From: Candidatus Ideonella esbjergensis
GTDB lineage: Bacteria > Pseudomonadota > Gammaproteobacteria > Burkholderiales > Burkholderiaceae_C
NCBI GenBank assembly: GCA_016710065.1
Contig: JADJLP010000002.1
Coordinates: 558,001 to 622,000, forward strand
Direction: 5' to 3'
Length of the DNA: 64,000 nucleotides
The notes beneath the pieces were generated by a model, which was not told the DNA's origin, made no database searches, and saw nothing but the letters and a program-made list of their open reading frames with translations. Position numbers and translations under genes: made by a program. This document shows positions 8,439 to 16,018 of the stretch, one piece after another (within the stretch, counting starts at the first letter, position 1; each line of letters starts with the position of its first letter).

Positions 8439-9233
8439 TCAGTGGCTCGTACCAAGGTACGCGCTGATCACGTCTTCGTTGCTGCGCACTTGTTCCGGCG
8501 TGCCGTCACCGATCTTCTTGCCGTAGTCCAGCACCACCACGCGGTCGGAGATGTCCATCACCACGCCCATGTCGTGCTCGATCAGCACGATGGTGGAGCC
8601 GAACTCGTCGTTCACGTCGAGGATGAAGCGGCACATGTCCTGCTTCTCCTCCACGTTCATGCCGGCCATGGGTTCATCGAGCAGCAGCACCTGCGGCTCC
8701 ATGGCCAGGGCGCGGCCCAGGTCCACCCGCTTTTGCAGGCCATAGGGCAAACGGCCCACGGGCGTCTTGCGGAAGGCCTGGATTTCGAGAAAGTCGATGA
8801 TGTGCTCGACGAACTCTCGGTGCAGTGTTTCCTCGCGCTCTGCTGCGCCCCAGCGTATGGCCTGCTGGAAGATGTTGGTGCGCATCTTCAGGTTGCGGCC
8901 GGTCATGATGTTGTCGATCACGCTCATGCCCTTGAATAAAGCCAGGTTCTGGAAGGTGCGGGCCACGCCCATCTCGGCCACCTGGCGCGAGTTCATGTGC
9001 TTGAAGGTCTGGCCCCGGAAGGTGATCTGGCCTTCCTGCGGCGTGTAGACGCCGTTGATGCAGTTGAGCATGCTGCTCTTGCCGGCGCCGTTGGGGCCGA
9101 TGATGGCGCGCACCTCGTGCTCGCGCACGTCGAAGCTGATGTCGGTGAGCGCCTTCACGCCACCAAAGCGCAGGCTGATGTTTTGCACGTCAAGGATGAC
9201 GTCGCCGATGTCTTTTCCGTCTGCCATGCTCAT
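8439..9233 (-). CDS. livG: Branched-chain amino acid-type ABC transporter ATPase LivG
   Basis: This 264-residue nucleotide-binding subunit has Walker A GPNGAGKSS (about 46-54), a Q-loop at VARTFQNLALF, Walker B VLLLDEPMAGMN and switch His in IEHDMGVVM. The signature is LPYGLQKR instead of LSGGQQR, a variant I associate with LivG subunits encoded beside CoA ligases. Its start overlaps the stop of the upstream acyl-CoA synthetase gene by four bases, indicating translational coupling between substrate activation and uptake genes. Confidence 0.92.
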   Translation of the reverse strand: MSMADGKDIGDVILDVQNISLRFGGVKALTDISFDVREHEVRAIIGPNGAGKSSMLNCINGVYTPQEGQITFRGQTFKHMNSRQVAEMGVARTFQNLALFKGMSVIDNIMTGRNLKMRTNIFQQAIRWGAAEREETLHREFVEHIIDFLEIQAFRKTPVGRLPYGLQKRVDLGRALAMEPQVLLLDEPMAGMNVEEKQDMCRFILDVNDEFGSTIVLIEHDMGVVMDISDRVVVLDYGKKIGDGTPEQVRSNEDVISAYLGTSH

Positions 9234-11239
9234 GCAGCCTTCTTGGTGTGCGCCGGGTAGGTCTTGGCGTCAGCGATCTTCAAGGTGGCCGACACGCTGC
9301 CACTGCGCCCGTCCTCGAACTTCACTGCGGTCTCGATGAACTGCTCGCTCAAGCCGCCATACATCGCATCCACCAGCACGCTGTACTTGTCGTTGATGAA
9401 GCCACGCTTGACCTTGCGGGTGCGGGTCATTTCGCCGTCGTCGGCATCGAGCTCTTTGTGCAGCACCAGGAAGCGGTGGATCTGCGTGCCGGCCAGCAAC
9501 AGGTCGCGCGCCAGGTCGGCGTTCACCTGCTCCACGCAGCCCTTGAGCATCTCGTACACCTCGGGCTTTTGCGCCAGGTCGGTGTAGCCGGCATAGGGCA
9601 GGTTGCGGCGCTCGGCCCAGTTGCCCACAGCTTCCACGTCAATGTTGATGAAGGCGCAGACCTTCTCGCGTTTGTCGCCAAAGGCCACGGCCTCTTTGAT
9701 GAAGGGGAAGAACTTGAGCTTGTTCTCCACGTACTTGGGCGCGAACATGGCGCCGTCGTTGGCGCCACCCATCAGCCGGCCCACGTCCTTCACGCGGTCG
9801 ATGATCTTCAGATGGCCCGCAGCATCGATGAAGCCGGCGTCGCTGGTGTGGTACCAGCCATCGGCGGTGAGCACCTCGGCCGTGGCTTCGGGGTTCTTGA
9901 AGTATTCCTTGAGCAGGCCGGGCGACTTCACCAGCACCTCGCCGCTGTCGCTGAGCTTGATCTCCACGCCATCACAGGGCACGCCCACGGTGTCGGCATG
10001 GGCCTCGTGGTCGGGTTGCAGGCACACAAACACGGCGGTCTCGGTCGAGCCGTAGAGCTGCTTGAGGTTGATGCCGATGGAGCGGTAGAAGGTGAACAGA
10101 TCGGGGCCAATGGCCTCGCCCGCCGTGTAGGCCACGCGCACGCGGCTGAAACCCAGTGTGTTGCGCAGCGGGCCGTAGATGGTCAGGTTGCCGATGGCGT
10201 AGTGCAGCCTGTCGATGATGCCCACGGGCTTGCCGTCGATCAGGTCGGGCCCCACGCGCTTGGCCAGCCGCATGAAGTGGTGGAACAGGCCGCGCTTGAA
10301 GGCGCCGGCGTCTTCCATGCGGATCATCACCGTGGTCAGCAGGCCTTCAAAGATGCGCGGCGGGGCGAAGTAGTAGGTGGGCCCGATTTCCTTCAGGTCG
10401 ATGGTGACCGTGGCCGACGATTCGGGGCAGTTGACGATGTAGCCGCAGGCCAGCCACTGCGCGTAGCTGAAGATGTTCTGGCCCACCCAGGCCGGCGGCA
10501 TGTAGGCCAGCACCTCTTCGGTGTTGGTGAGCTTGTCGAACTTCTGGCCGGCGGCCGCGCGGTCCAGCAGCGAGAAATGGGTGTGCACCACGCCCTTGGG
10601 GTTGCCGGTGGTGCCCGAGGTGAAGAACATCGCCGCCACGTCATGTGGTTGGGTTCGGGCCACTTCGGCCTCAAAGAAACCAGGATACTGGGTCACCCAG
10701 GCATCGCCGGCCTGGCACAGGGCTTCGAGCGAGCTCAGGCCGGGCTCTTCGTACTTGCGCAGGCCGCGCGGGTCGTCGAACCAGATGTGGGCCAGCTGCG
10801 GGCACTGCTCGCGCACCTCCAGCATCTTGTCCACCTGCTCCTGGTTTTCCACCACCGCAAAGGCGACCTCGGCGAAGTTGATGGGGTAGACGAATTCGGC
10901 GGCCACAGCGTCCTGGTACAGGGGCACGGGCACGGCGCCCAGGGCCTGGGCGGCCAGCATGGCGGCAGAGAGGCGAGGGCGGTTGTCGCCCACCACGATC
11001 ACGTGCTGGCCGCGCTGCATACCTGCGGCGGCAAAGCCGCCCGCCAGGCGCTTGACCAGCACGGCCAATTGGCCCCAGGTGGTGGTTTGCCAGATGCCGT
11101 ACTCCTTCTCGCGCAAGGCGGCGGCCTCGGGCCGCTTGGCAGCGTGGTCCAGCAACAAGCGCACAAAGGTGGTCAGCACGGAATCGGTCTCCAGCGATGC
11201 CACCGGCCCAAAACCCTGGGCGCAGGCGGCGTCATTCAA
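9230..11239 (-). CDS. AMP-dependent acyl-CoA synthetase (long-chain fatty acid-CoA ligase type)
   Basis: This is the first gene of the operon, 669 residues. It has the AMP-binding P-loop FFTSGTTGNPKGVVHTH (about 208-224), the adenylate motif YGSTE, a Gly-Trp-Tyr-His-Thr-x-Asp motif (DGWYHTSDAGF) and the hinge region IDRVKDVGRLMGGA. It resembles bacterial FadD15-like synthetases rather than the PaaK-type enzyme at the other end of the operon. The chosen start is TTG (11239); no ATG occurs before about residue 74, and a GTG at codon 13 is an alternative. Together with the Liv genes it suggests uptake-coupled CoA activation of an organic acid; which acid is unknown. Confidence 0.88.
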   Translation of the reverse strand: MNDAACAQGFGPVASLETDSVLTTFVRLLLDHAAKRPEAAALREKEYGIWQTTTWGQLAVLVKRLAGGFAAAGMQRGQHVIVVGDNRPRLSAAMLAAQALGAVPVPLYQDAVAAEFVYPINFAEVAFAVVENQEQVDKMLEVREQCPQLAHIWFDDPRGLRKYEEPGLSSLEALCQAGDAWVTQYPGFFEAEVARTQPHDVAAMFFTSGTTGNPKGVVHTHFSLLDRAAAGQKFDKLTNTEEVLAYMPPAWVGQNIFSYAQWLACGYIVNCPESSATVTIDLKEIGPTYYFAPPRIFEGLLTTVMIRMEDAGAFKRGLFHHFMRLAKRVGPDLIDGKPVGIIDRLHYAIGNLTIYGPLRNTLGFSRVRVAYTAGEAIGPDLFTFYRSIGINLKQLYGSTETAVFVCLQPDHEAHADTVGVPCDGVEIKLSDSGEVLVKSPGLLKEYFKNPEATAEVLTADGWYHTSDAGFIDAAGHLKIIDRVKDVGRLMGGANDGAMFAPKYVENKLKFFPFIKEAVAFGDKREKVCAFINIDVEAVGNWAERRNLPYAGYTDLAQKPEVYEMLKGCVEQVNADLARDLLLAGTQIHRFLVLHKELDADDGEMTRTRKVKRGFINDKYSVLVDAMYGGLSEQFIETAVKFEDGRSGSVSATLKIADAKTYPAHTKKAA

Positions 11240-11262
11240 TGCAGCGGATGCTAGGCGTTAGT

Positions 11263-11291
11263 TTGACGTCAAGTTGTCCGTTGGACGACAA
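11263..11291. promoter_or_regulatory. Candidate operator palindromes between the ligase operon and the Crp/Fnr gene
   Basis: Two adjacent palindromes occur in the 103-base divergent intergenic space. TTGACGTCAA (11263-11272) is perfect. TTGTCCGTTGGACGACAA (11274-11291) is near-perfect, with TTGTC facing GACAA and an inner GTCC facing GGAC. The outer TTG..CAA arms have the general shape of Crp/Fnr sites (TTGAT-N4-ATCAA). They are well placed for the regulator at 11343 to control itself and the divergent operon. This is an inference from symmetry and position. Confidence 0.5.
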
Positions 11292-11342
11292 TTTACGGGT
11301 CAGACCCGAGCGGACTTACCCGGCCCGGGCTAAGCGCTTTTC

Positions 11343-12062
11343 ATGATCCACCTCAACACGCCCAAGCCACTGCGCGAGCGCGCTCGCAAACCAAGCCGCG
11401 ACGAGCTGGCGGGCATCCCTTGGCTGGCGGTGTTGGAGCCTGCTGACCGCACCCGCGCCGAGGCAGCCATCGTCATCGCCACCGCCGAGCCGGGTGACTT
11501 CATCTGCCGCATCGGCCGGCCCGCCACCTTCTGGTTCGGCGTGGTGGAAGGGCTGCTGAAGATGAGCAACGACGCCGCCCAAGGCCCGCTCATCACTTTC
11601 ACCGGCGTGCCTCCGGGCGCCTGGTTTGGCGAGGGCACCCTGCTCAAGCGTGAGCCCTACCGCTACAACATCGAAGCACTTCGCCAGAGCGCCGTGGCCG
11701 GCCTGCCGGTGGAAAGTTTCCACGCGCTGCTGAACCAGAGCATCCCGTTCAACCGCTTCGTGCTGAACCAGCTCAACGAGCGCCTGGGCCAGTTCATCGC
11801 CGCGCGCGAGACCGACCGGCTCACCCACCCCGACGCCCGGGTGGCGCGCAATCTGGCTGCGCTGTTCCACCCCGTGCTCTACCCCGGCGTGGGCCATTTG
11901 CTGCGCATCACTCAGCAGGAACTGGGCTACCTGGTAGGCCTCTCGCGCCAGCGCGTGAACGAGGCACTGAAAGCGCTGCAGGCAGCGGGGCTGATCCGCA
12001 TCGAGTACGGCGGTTTGAGGGTGCTGGATCTGCAGGGACTGCGCCGCCACGCGCCCGGCTGA
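11343..12062 (+). CDS. Crp/Fnr family transcriptional regulator
   Basis: This 239-residue regulator has an N-terminal cyclic-nucleotide-binding-like beta-roll (AEPGDFICRIGRPATFWFGVVEGLLKMS; PPGAWFGEGTLLK), a long dimerisation helix (FNRFVLNQLNERLGQFIAARETDR) and a C-terminal winged helix with recognition helix ITQQELGYLVGLSRQRVNEALKAL. No Fnr-type N-terminal cysteine cluster is seen, so it is not an obvious Fe-S oxygen sensor. Being divergent from the acyl-CoA-synthetase/Liv operon with palindromes in between, it most likely controls that operon. The effector is unknown. Confidence 0.87.
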   Translation: MIHLNTPKPLRERARKPSRDELAGIPWLAVLEPADRTRAEAAIVIATAEPGDFICRIGRPATFWFGVVEGLLKMSNDAAQGPLITFTGVPPGAWFGEGTLLKREPYRYNIEALRQSAVAGLPVESFHALLNQSIPFNRFVLNQLNERLGQFIAARETDRLTHPDARVARNLAALFHPVLYPGVGHLLRITQQELGYLVGLSRQRVNEALKALQAAGLIRIEYGGLRVLDLQGLRRHAPG

Positions 12063-12138
12063 TTCATGTCACTGGGCTTTCAAAGTGAGTATGGGTCAGC
12101 GACGCTTGGCGGCCGGTCTCGGCGCATAGCCGGCCGCA

Positions 12139-12374
12139 ATGGTGTTTCCGTCATTCCCGCGAAGGCGGGAATCCATGTCTTTGGTGGTCGGCGCGCTCGC
12201 GACTGGCGGCCAGCCGGTGCTGGCTCATGCTGTGGCGGTCAACGAGCCGTATTTGCATTCCTCGAAGACGCCACCGCAGCCCTTTGCCGCACATCGGGCC
12301 GAACTGCCAAGGCCATGGATTCCCGCCTTCGCGGGAATGACGATGCAGGGGTGCGGGAATGACGGAAACACCAT
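12139..12374. repeat. Composite inverted repeat with two CATTCCCGC-type hairpin units
   Basis: The 382-base space between the convergent crp/fnr and lacI-type genes holds no gene I can support. Its ends form a perfect 22-base inverted pair (12139-12160 and 12353-12374; outermost bases ATGGTGTTTCC and GGAAACACCAT). Inside are two 29-base inverted copies (12149-12177 and 12314-12342) of the common hairpin unit CATTCCCGC-GAAG-GCGGGAAT. The middle of about 135 bases is unique in the window. The layout resembles a pair of REP-like units or a small non-autonomous element. Related units occur at 45626, 59966, 61143 and 63147. Confidence 0.75.
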
Positions 12375-12444
12375 GGCTGCAGGCGGTTTGCGCCGAGAGC
12401 GGTGAGCCCGCAGAAGCCCCTTGAGGACCAGAGTACAGCCTGCC

Positions 12445-13470
12445 TCAGCTGCTGCCGCGCACCACCACCTCGAAGCCCAGGTCCACGCTGGGCGTGGCCA
12501 CCGGTTCGGCGCGCATCAGCGCCAGCAGCATGCGCGCGGCCGCTGTGCCAATTTCGGCGCGCGGCGTGCGCACCGTGGTGAGTGGCGGCAGCATCTGGTC
12601 GGAGCCGGTCAGGTCGTTGAAGCCGGCGATGGCCACGCGCTCGGGCACCTTCACGCCCAGGCGCAACGCGGCCAGCAGGGCACCCTGGGCCAGGTCGTCG
12701 TTGCAGAAGAAGATGGCGTCGATGGGTGGCTCCTGGCCAATGATCTGCTCGAACATCAGCCCGCCCACCGCCAGCGATGACGCGGCCGGGTTCAGCCACT
12801 CCAGCCGCGCGTCGTGCAGGCCGTGCGCGGCCATCTCGGTGCGCCAGCCGTCCAGCCGCTGCAAGGTGCGCGGGTCCAGCTGCGCGGCGGCAAAGGCGAT
12901 GCGGCGGCGGCCGCTGCTGATCAGGTGTTTCGTCAGCGCACGCGCGGCAGCGGATTGAGACAGGCCCACCGAGTAGACGCCGGGGCTGGCCGAGGTCTCC
13001 ATCAAATGCACGCAGGGCACGCCGCTGCGGGCGATGAGCTCGCGCGTCGCCTCGTTGCGGTCCAGCCCAGTCACCAGCAGGCCGGCGGGGCGGTGCTGCA
13101 ACTGCTCGCGCAGCAGTTGCTCTTCTTCGGCCGGGTCGTAGTGGGTGATGCCGATCAGCGTCTGGTAGCCGGCCGGGCGCAGGCTGCGCTGCACGGCTTC
13201 GAGCAGGTCCACGAACAGCGCGTTCGACAGCATCGGTATCAGCACCGCCACGTGCGAGCCATGGCGCGAGGCCAGCGCGCGGGCCGCCGGGTCGGGCACA
13301 TAGCCCAGCTTTTGCGCGGCCTCTTTCACACGCTCGGTCAGCGCCGGGTCCACCGCGCGCTCGCCACGCAGGGCACGTGAGACGGTGATGGGGCTCACCC
13401 CGGCCAGGTTGGCCACGTCCTGCAGCGTGATGCGGCCGGTGGCCCGTTTGCGCAAGGGTTGTTTGCTCAT
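12445..13470 (-). CDS. gntR: LacI-family repressor, gluconate operon type (GntR-like)
   Basis: This 341-residue protein has an N-terminal LacI helix-turn-helix (ITLQDVANLAGVSPITVSRALRGE, with hinge PDPAARALAS) and a periplasmic-binding-like effector domain (VAVLIPMLSNALFVDLLEAVQ; IDAIFFCNDDLAQGALLA; VAIAGFNDLTGSD). It is divergent from gluconokinase and a TRAP transporter. This arrangement and the helix-turn-helix suggest a gluconate-responsive repressor, GntR in the E. coli sense. Two operator-like palindromes lie in the shared intergenic region, consistent with autoregulation plus control of the transport operon. Confidence 0.85.
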   Translation of the reverse strand: MSKQPLRKRATGRITLQDVANLAGVSPITVSRALRGERAVDPALTERVKEAAQKLGYVPDPAARALASRHGSHVAVLIPMLSNALFVDLLEAVQRSLRPAGYQTLIGITHYDPAEEEQLLREQLQHRPAGLLVTGLDRNEATRELIARSGVPCVHLMETSASPGVYSVGLSQSAAARALTKHLISSGRRRIAFAAAQLDPRTLQRLDGWRTEMAAHGLHDARLEWLNPAASSLAVGGLMFEQIIGQEPPIDAIFFCNDDLAQGALLAALRLGVKVPERVAIAGFNDLTGSDQMLPPLTTVRTPRAEIGTAAARMLLALMRAEPVATPSVDLGFEVVVRGSS

Positions 13471-13514
13471 GATCCTAGGGTTTCTACTGAATTCAAAGGG
13501 CGCGATGAGGAATA

Positions 13515-13528
13515 GGATAGCGCTATCC
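13515..13528. promoter_or_regulatory. LacI-type operator 1 (perfect palindrome)
   Basis: GGATAGCGCTATCC is a perfect 14-base palindrome with the central CG step typical of LacI-family operators. It lies 45 bases upstream of the repressor start codon on one side and 125 bases upstream of gluconokinase on the other. The inner core recurs as operator 2 at 13635. Confidence 0.75.
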
Positions 13529-13634
13529 CAATCAGAAGGCCAGTGATTTCAAGCCGGGTCAGACCTCTCCAATGAGGCTGAAAGCCAGTGGAAACCGCAG
13601 CGCGAATCGTTCGGGACATTTTTCGATCAACTTG

Positions 13635-13646
13635 GACAGCGCTATC
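13635..13646. promoter_or_regulatory. LacI-type operator 2
   Basis: GACAGCGCTATC differs from the inner 12 bases of operator 1 by one base. It ends six bases before the gluconokinase ATG at 13653, where bound repressor would block transcription or initiation. Its presence argues against the longer in-frame start at 13572, because the extension would read through the operator. Confidence 0.7.
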
Positions 13647-13652
13647 TTAACG

Positions 13653-14156
13653 ATGAATGCCTCGATGGTGATCATGGGTGTGGCCGGTTGCGGCAAGTCC
13701 AGCCTGGGGGCCGCTGTGGCTGCGGCCGAAGGCCTGCTGCTGATCGAGGGTGACGACCACCACAGCGACGCCAGCCGCGCCAAGATGAGCCAGGGCATTG
13801 CCCTCACCGACGCCGACCGCGAAGGCTGGCTGGCGCGCCTGGCCACCGAGCTGCAAAGCCACCCTGGCGGCCAGGTGCTGACCTGCTCGGCTCTGCGCCG
13901 CCGCTATCGCGATGTGCTGCGCGCGGCGGTGCCCGGGCTGCGCTTTGTGTTCCTCGACATCACCCGAGACGAAGCCACTGCCCGCGTGGCCGCGCGTGCC
14001 TCGCACTTCTTCTCCACCAGCCTGGTGGACAGCCAGTTCGCCACGCTCGAATCACCCGTGGGCGAGGCCGGCGTGCTGCGCGTGGACGCCACCGCCCCCT
14101 TGCCCCAACTGCAAGCCCAGGTCTCGGCCTGGCTGCACACCCAGGAGACTGCATGA
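13653..14156 (+). CDS. gntK: Gluconokinase (GntK/IdnK type)
   Basis: This enzyme phosphorylates gluconate to 6-phosphogluconate with ATP. The protein of 167 residues fits the family. It has a P-loop GVAGCGKSS near the N-terminus, the substrate region EGDDHHSDASRAKMSQGIALTDADREGWL, LTCSALRRRYRDVLR and LVDSQFATLE. The ATG at 13653 was chosen; the frame is open to 13572, but that extension crosses operator 2. The stop overlaps the dctQ-type gene by four bases, so kinase and transporter are co-expressed. Confidence 0.9.
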   Translation: MNASMVIMGVAGCGKSSLGAAVAAAEGLLLIEGDDHHSDASRAKMSQGIALTDADREGWLARLATELQSHPGGQVLTCSALRRRYRDVLRAAVPGLRFVFLDITRDEATARVAARASHFFSTSLVDSQFATLESPVGEAGVLRVDATAPLPQLQAQVSAWLHTQETA

Positions 14157-14665
14157 GCCACGACACCCATACCGAGCCCGACTGCGGCCGGCTCATCCAT
14201 TTCACCGAGAGCCTGATGGCCACCTGTCTGGGTGTGATGGCCGTGGCCGTGTTCATCAACGTGGTGCTGCGCTATGGTTTTGGCAGCGGCGTGGCGGCGA
14301 GCGAAGAGCTCTCGCGCCTGCTCTTCGTGTGGCTGGTGTTCATTGGCGCCACCGCCGCCTACCCGGCGGGCGAGCACATGGCTTTCACCAGCCTGGTGGG
14401 CCTGCTGCAAGACAAGCCTGCCTTGTTCAGGGCCATGAGCCTGTTCATCCGCTTGCTGGTGCTGCTGGCCTGCGCGCTGCTGGGCTGGGGCGCCTGGCAG
14501 CAGGTGGTGGTGGGCATGGACAGCCACTCTGTGGTGCTGGGCTACCCGGCCGCGCTGCTGCCGCTGCCGGCCATGCTGTGCGCCATCGCCATCGGTGTGA
14601 TGGCCTTGATGGAAATCATTCAGCGCAAGCCGCTGTGCCTGGGCCACGGCGCCGAAGTGGAATGA
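14153..14665 (+). CDS. TRAP transporter small permease (DctQ)
   Basis: This 170-residue small membrane subunit of a tripartite ATP-independent periplasmic transporter has four predicted helices. It shows the DctQ-like pattern VFINVVLRYGFGSGVAASEELSRLLFVWLVFIGA followed by the GEHMAFTSLVGLL segment. It follows gntK with a four-base overlap and precedes the large permease by 15 bases. Substrate is inferred to be gluconate or a related sugar acid from the kinase and repressor next door. Confidence 0.88.
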   Translation: MSHDTHTEPDCGRLIHFTESLMATCLGVMAVAVFINVVLRYGFGSGVAASEELSRLLFVWLVFIGATAAYPAGEHMAFTSLVGLLQDKPALFRAMSLFIRLLVLLACALLGWGAWQQVVVGMDSHSVVLGYPAALLPLPAMLCAIAIGVMALMEIIQRKPLCLGHGAEVE

Positions 14666-14680
14666 ACGAGAGCAGCCACC

Positions 14681-15973
14681 ATGTCCCCTGAAGCCCTCGC
14701 CTTCATCGTCTTCTCCGCTGGCATGCTGCTGCTCATGGGCATAGGCATGAACATGGCCCTGGCCCTGGTGCTCACCGGCGCCGGCATGGCCTTGGTGCTC
14801 GATTTCTGGGACACGCAACTGCTGGCCCAGAACCTCGTGGCCGGGGTCGACAGCTTTCCGCTGCTGGCCGTGCCCTTCTTCATCCTGGCCGGCGAGCTGA
14901 TGAACTCGGGCGGCATCAGCCGCCGCATCATCGACATGGCGCAGGCCTGGGTGGGCCACATCCGTGGTGGCCTGGGCTACGTGGCCATTGGTGCCGCGGT
15001 GCTGATGGCCAGCATGAGCGGCTCGGCGCTGGCGGATACCGCCGCGCTGGCCACCATCCTGCTGCCCATGATGCGCCAGCAGGGCTACCCCATGCACACC
15101 TCGGCGGGCTTGCTGGCCTCGGGCGGCATCATCGCGCCCATCATTCCGCCGTCGATGCCGTTCGTGATCTACGGGGTCACCACCAACACTTCGATCTCAG
15201 CACTGTTCGTCTCGGGCATCGTGCCGGGCTTGATCATGGGTGTGGGCCTGATCGTGGCCTGGAAGTGGGTACTGCGCCGCACCGAGCTGCCCGAAGGCCA
15301 GCCGCTGCCAATGGCGCATCGCCTGCAAGCCACGGTGAAGGCCTTCTGGGCGCTGCTGATGCCCATCATCATCATCGGCGGCATGAAGAGCGGCGTGTTC
15401 ACGCCCACCGAGGCGGCCGTGGTGGCGGCGTTCTACGCGTTGGTCGTGGCCCTTTTCGTGCACCGCGAAATGAAGCTGCCCGAGATCCGTGGCGTGCTGG
15501 TGCGGGCGGCCAAGACCACGGCCATCGTGATGTTCCTGTGCGCCGGCGCCCAGGTGGCCAGCTACATGATCACGCTGGCCGACCTGCCCAGCGTGCTCAC
15601 CAACTGGCTCGGCCCCTTGGTGCACAACCCGCGCACGCTGATGGCGGTGATGATGGTCGTGCTGGTGCTCATCGGCACCGCTCTCGATCTCACCCCCACC
15701 ATCCTGATCTTCGCGCCAGTGATGCTGCCCATTGCCACCAAGGCCGGCATTGACCCCGTGTACTTCGGCCTGATGTTCGTGCTCAACGGCGCCATCGGCC
15801 TCATCACCCCGCCAGTGGGCACCGTGCTCAATGTGGTGGCAGGGGTGGGCCGCATGTCACTGCAGCAAGTGATTCGGGGCGTGAACCCTTTCCTGTTCGT
15901 CTACGTCGTGATCCTGACCATGTTCGTTCTCTTCCCTCAGATCGTCATCGCTCCCGTAGCCTGGATGCGCTGA
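14681..15973 (+). CDS. TRAP transporter large permease (DctM)
   Basis: This 430-residue inner-membrane transporter subunit has about twelve hydrophobic helices. DctM hallmarks are PLLAVPFFILAGELMNSGGISRRIIDMA, the SGSALADTAALATILLPMM segment, the IIPPSMPFVIYGV motif and a C-terminal GLITPPVGTVLNVVAGVG. It couples ion flow to solute import with the DctQ and DctP partners encoded on both sides. Confidence 0.93.
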   Translation: MSPEALAFIVFSAGMLLLMGIGMNMALALVLTGAGMALVLDFWDTQLLAQNLVAGVDSFPLLAVPFFILAGELMNSGGISRRIIDMAQAWVGHIRGGLGYVAIGAAVLMASMSGSALADTAALATILLPMMRQQGYPMHTSAGLLASGGIIAPIIPPSMPFVIYGVTTNTSISALFVSGIVPGLIMGVGLIVAWKWVLRRTELPEGQPLPMAHRLQATVKAFWALLMPIIIIGGMKSGVFTPTEAAVVAAFYALVVALFVHREMKLPEIRGVLVRAAKTTAIVMFLCAGAQVASYMITLADLPSVLTNWLGPLVHNPRTLMAVMMVVLVLIGTALDLTPTILIFAPVMLPIATKAGIDPVYFGLMFVLNGAIGLITPPVGTVLNVVAGVGRMSLQQVIRGVNPFLFVYVVILTMFVLFPQIVIAPVAWMR

Positions 15974-16018
15974 GCCTTCACCCCTTCGCCTGATCCCTTC
16001 ACCCAACCGGAGACTTCC

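Noticed and set aside
9248..11254. A 668-codon open frame on the plus strand opposite the acyl-CoA synthetase gene
   Set aside because: It is the antisense shadow of a well-supported enzyme in very GC-rich DNA; the translation is His/Gly/Ala-rich without any domain.
12149..12342. CRISPR array from the repeated CATTCCCGC units
   Set aside because: Only two inverted units separated by a long unique segment; CRISPR repeats are direct and regularly spaced.
12139..12405. Short plus-strand frames within the composite repeat
   Set aside because: They read through hairpin repeats, for example FPRRRESM and IPAFAGM peptides, which are common repeat translations and not proteins.
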